From: an uncultured Campylobacter sp.
GTDB lineage: Bacteria > Campylobacterota > Campylobacteria > Campylobacterales > Campylobacteraceae
Length of the DNA: 6,333 nucleotides
Assembly (NCBI GenBank): GCA_937875715.1
Contig: CALEHZ010000234.1
Span: 1 to 6,333, forward strand
Direction of reading: 5' to 3'
Part shown: piece by piece, positions 5,091-6,333 of the stretch
How positions within the stretch are numbered: the stretch's first letter is position 1
How the letters are laid out: every line of letters begins with the position of its first letter
Program-made: the position numbers and the translations under genes
The notes under the pieces: model-generated
What the model was told of the DNA's origin: nothing
Database searches by the model: none
What the model saw: the letters and a program-made list of their open reading frames with translations, nothing else

Positions 5091-6333
5091 CTAAAATAAA
5101 GGTTCAATATCATTTAAAAAATCGCCATACCATTGCATTAGTTTTATTTTTTGTTCTATTGTGGCTCTTTTTCTTTCATAAGTAGAGATGATATTATCTT
5201 TTTCTTTGTGAGCTAGACATTCTTCTATAATTTTTTCACCTATGCCCTTTTTTAAAAGTTCAGCCTCATTTATAGAGCAAAATGTCTTAAATGTAGATCT
5301 AAATCCGTGTGATGTAACCAAGTCTTTATATTTATCCCTATGCCCTAAATCTTGTAAGCCGTTGGTTATACTTTGTGCACTTAAATGCCCACTTTTGCTA
5401 TCTATACTAGGAAATACAAATTTAGAATTCGCACTTAATAGCTTTTGTTCTTTTAGTATCTTTATAGCATAAGAATTTAGTGCTATGGTGTGTGTAGCTG
5501 TTTTTATTTTCATTTCTTTTGATTTTATAGTCCAAATACCATTTTCAAGGTCTATATCTTCCCATTTTGCCTCAGCTGTATTTGCTGGACGATTTGCAGT
5601 AAGTATTTGTATATACATAGCTCGTTTTGTAGCAAGATGTGAACAATCAGCCTTTAAGTCCCTTATAAAATCTCTTAAAAGCTCAGTATCAGTTATGGCT
5701 TTGTGTCTATTATCAATGCCATTTATCAAATTATATTTTTTTTGACTCATAAATTCATCGCCTAGCCCTTCACTTGGGTCTTGATCTATATATCTATCCT
5801 TTTTAGCTATAGCAAATACCTTGTGTAAATAGCCTATCATGCGATGTTTTGTGCCAAGTGATAGATTTATGGCTTTTAACACTTCTAAAAGATCTGAGTA
5901 TTTTATATCTTTTGCATTCTTATTTTCAAAACTAGGAAATAAATGTTTTAAAATCCCCAAATCACGCTTATAAGATGAATCAGACAAGCCTTTAAGCTCT
6001 TTTTTGTTATTTAGATAAGTCATTACAAGATTTTTAAAAAGGTATTTATCGTTTTTACCCCTAATAGTAGCTATATCCTTACCACTATTATGTTCTTTTA
6101 GCATTATATTGGCATCACGCCTTGCTTCTGCTACGCTATAAATGCCTTCTCTAAATTCTTTTAATTTTATGTGTTTAGTTTTGCCATTATCATCTACTCT
6201 TACACAAAAACGCTTAATGCCACTTGGATTAACCCAAATATAAAGCTCTTTTGGATTGCCAACTGATTTAATATATCTATTAGTTTTGGCTTTTAACAAT
6301 CTAATGTCTTTATCAAGCAAGTTTGCTTTTGAG
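5091..6333 (-). CDS. P4-type tyrosine integrase, 5' end probably just outside window
   Basis: This tyrosine recombinase integrates and excises the element at an attachment site. Numbering from a TTG at 6320, residues 1-85 match the DUF4102 arm-binding domain (YIWVNPSGIKRFCVRV), about 90-190 the core-binding domain, and 200-400 the catalytic domain. All catalytic residues are visible: R244 in LTANRP, lysine around 271, HGFR with H338 and R341, H371 in CLAHKE, and nucleophile Y381 in STYER. The frame stays open from 6320 to the window end with no upstream ATG. The TTG has no ribosome site before it, so the true start probably lies a few codons beyond 6333. P4-type integrases commonly use tRNA 3' ends; no attachment site is visible here. 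Confidence 0.92.
   Translation of the reverse strand, partial: SKANLLDKDIRLLKAKTNRYIKSVGNPKELYIWVNPSGIKRFCVRVDDNGKTKHIKLKEFREGIYSVAEARRDANIMLKEHNSGKDIATIRGKNDKYLFKNLVMTYLNNKKELKGLSDSSYKRDLGILKHLFPSFENKNAKDIKYSDLLEVLKAINLSLGTKHRMIGYLHKVFAIAKKDRYIDQDPSEGLGDEFMSQKKYNLINGIDNRHKAITDTELLRDFIRDLKADCSHLATKRAMYIQILTANRPANTAEAKWEDIDLENGIWTIKSKEMKIKTATHTIALNSYAIKILKEQKLLSANSKFVFPSIDSKSGHLSAQSITNGLQDLGHRDKYKDLVTSHGFRSTFKTFCSINEAELLKKGIGEKIIEECLAHKEKDNIISTYERKRATIEQKIKLMQWYGDFLNDIEPLF

Larger units (their letters stand above)
1373..6333 (-). mobile_element. Integrative and mobilizable element, partial
   Basis: Integrase, HTH regulator, AlpA-like protein, relaxase and RepA-like ATPase lie in one orientation with short gaps, the gene set expected for an integrative and mobilizable element. 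There are no conjugation-pore or coupling-protein genes here, so transfer would need a helper element. The integrase gene reaches the right edge, and elements of this kind usually carry the integrase next to an attachment site, often at a tRNA gene. Such a site would lie beyond 6333. The left boundary is uncertain because the IS21 copy interrupts it at 1372. A plasmid carrying an integrase is the main alternative. Confidence 0.65.

Noticed and set aside
5242..5745. Plus-strand frames opposite the integrase
   Set aside because: They are antisense to conserved catalytic motifs of the integrase and have no independent support.

Overview
The window is AT-rich, with short Shine-Dalgarno-led genes almost back to back. 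Codon use and protein character (many K, N, I, F) suggest a Campylobacterota host, most likely Campylobacter or a close relative. The host is inferred from composition and style, not from a marker gene. All eight genes lie on the minus strand, so they are read from the right edge to the left.

Right to centre (1373-6333) looks like the recombination, regulation, mobilization and replication block of an integrative and mobilizable element. In transcription order it holds: a P4-type tyrosine integrase with a full catalytic set; a GTG-started helix-turn-helix regulator; an AT-rich control region with a 39-bp palindrome next to a TATAAT box; a small AlpA/excisionase-like DNA-binding protein; a small coiled-coil protein of unknown function; a hairpin-rich segment that is the best oriT candidate; a MOBV-like HUH relaxase; and a RepA-like (RecA-fold) hexameric-helicase-type ATPase. 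Immediately after the ATPase gene is a 178-bp non-coding segment with five copies of a CTTTGGTT-type nonamer. Four of them form a 25-bp inverted repeat that encloses a second 11-bp inverted repeat, a candidate replication origin or a strong termination structure.

The left part (1-1372) is one end of an IS21-family insertion sequence. istA is complete, the first 80 codons of istB overlap its stop codon, and the terminal end carries two 22-bp imperfect repeats finishing in ACA at 1372. The IS lies directly beyond the iteron-like segment and probably inserted into the element.

Working model (inference): the integrase and AlpA-like protein control integration and excision. The HTH regulator and/or AlpA-like protein act at the palindrome to control the alpA-coiled-coil-mob-repA operon. 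The relaxase nicks an oriT near 3916-4095 for transfer using another element's conjugation machinery. The RepA-like ATPase may support replication of the excised circle from the repeats at 1430-1550. No conjugation (type IV secretion) genes, cargo genes, tRNA genes or CRISPR arrays are visible, and neither attachment site can be identified in the window.
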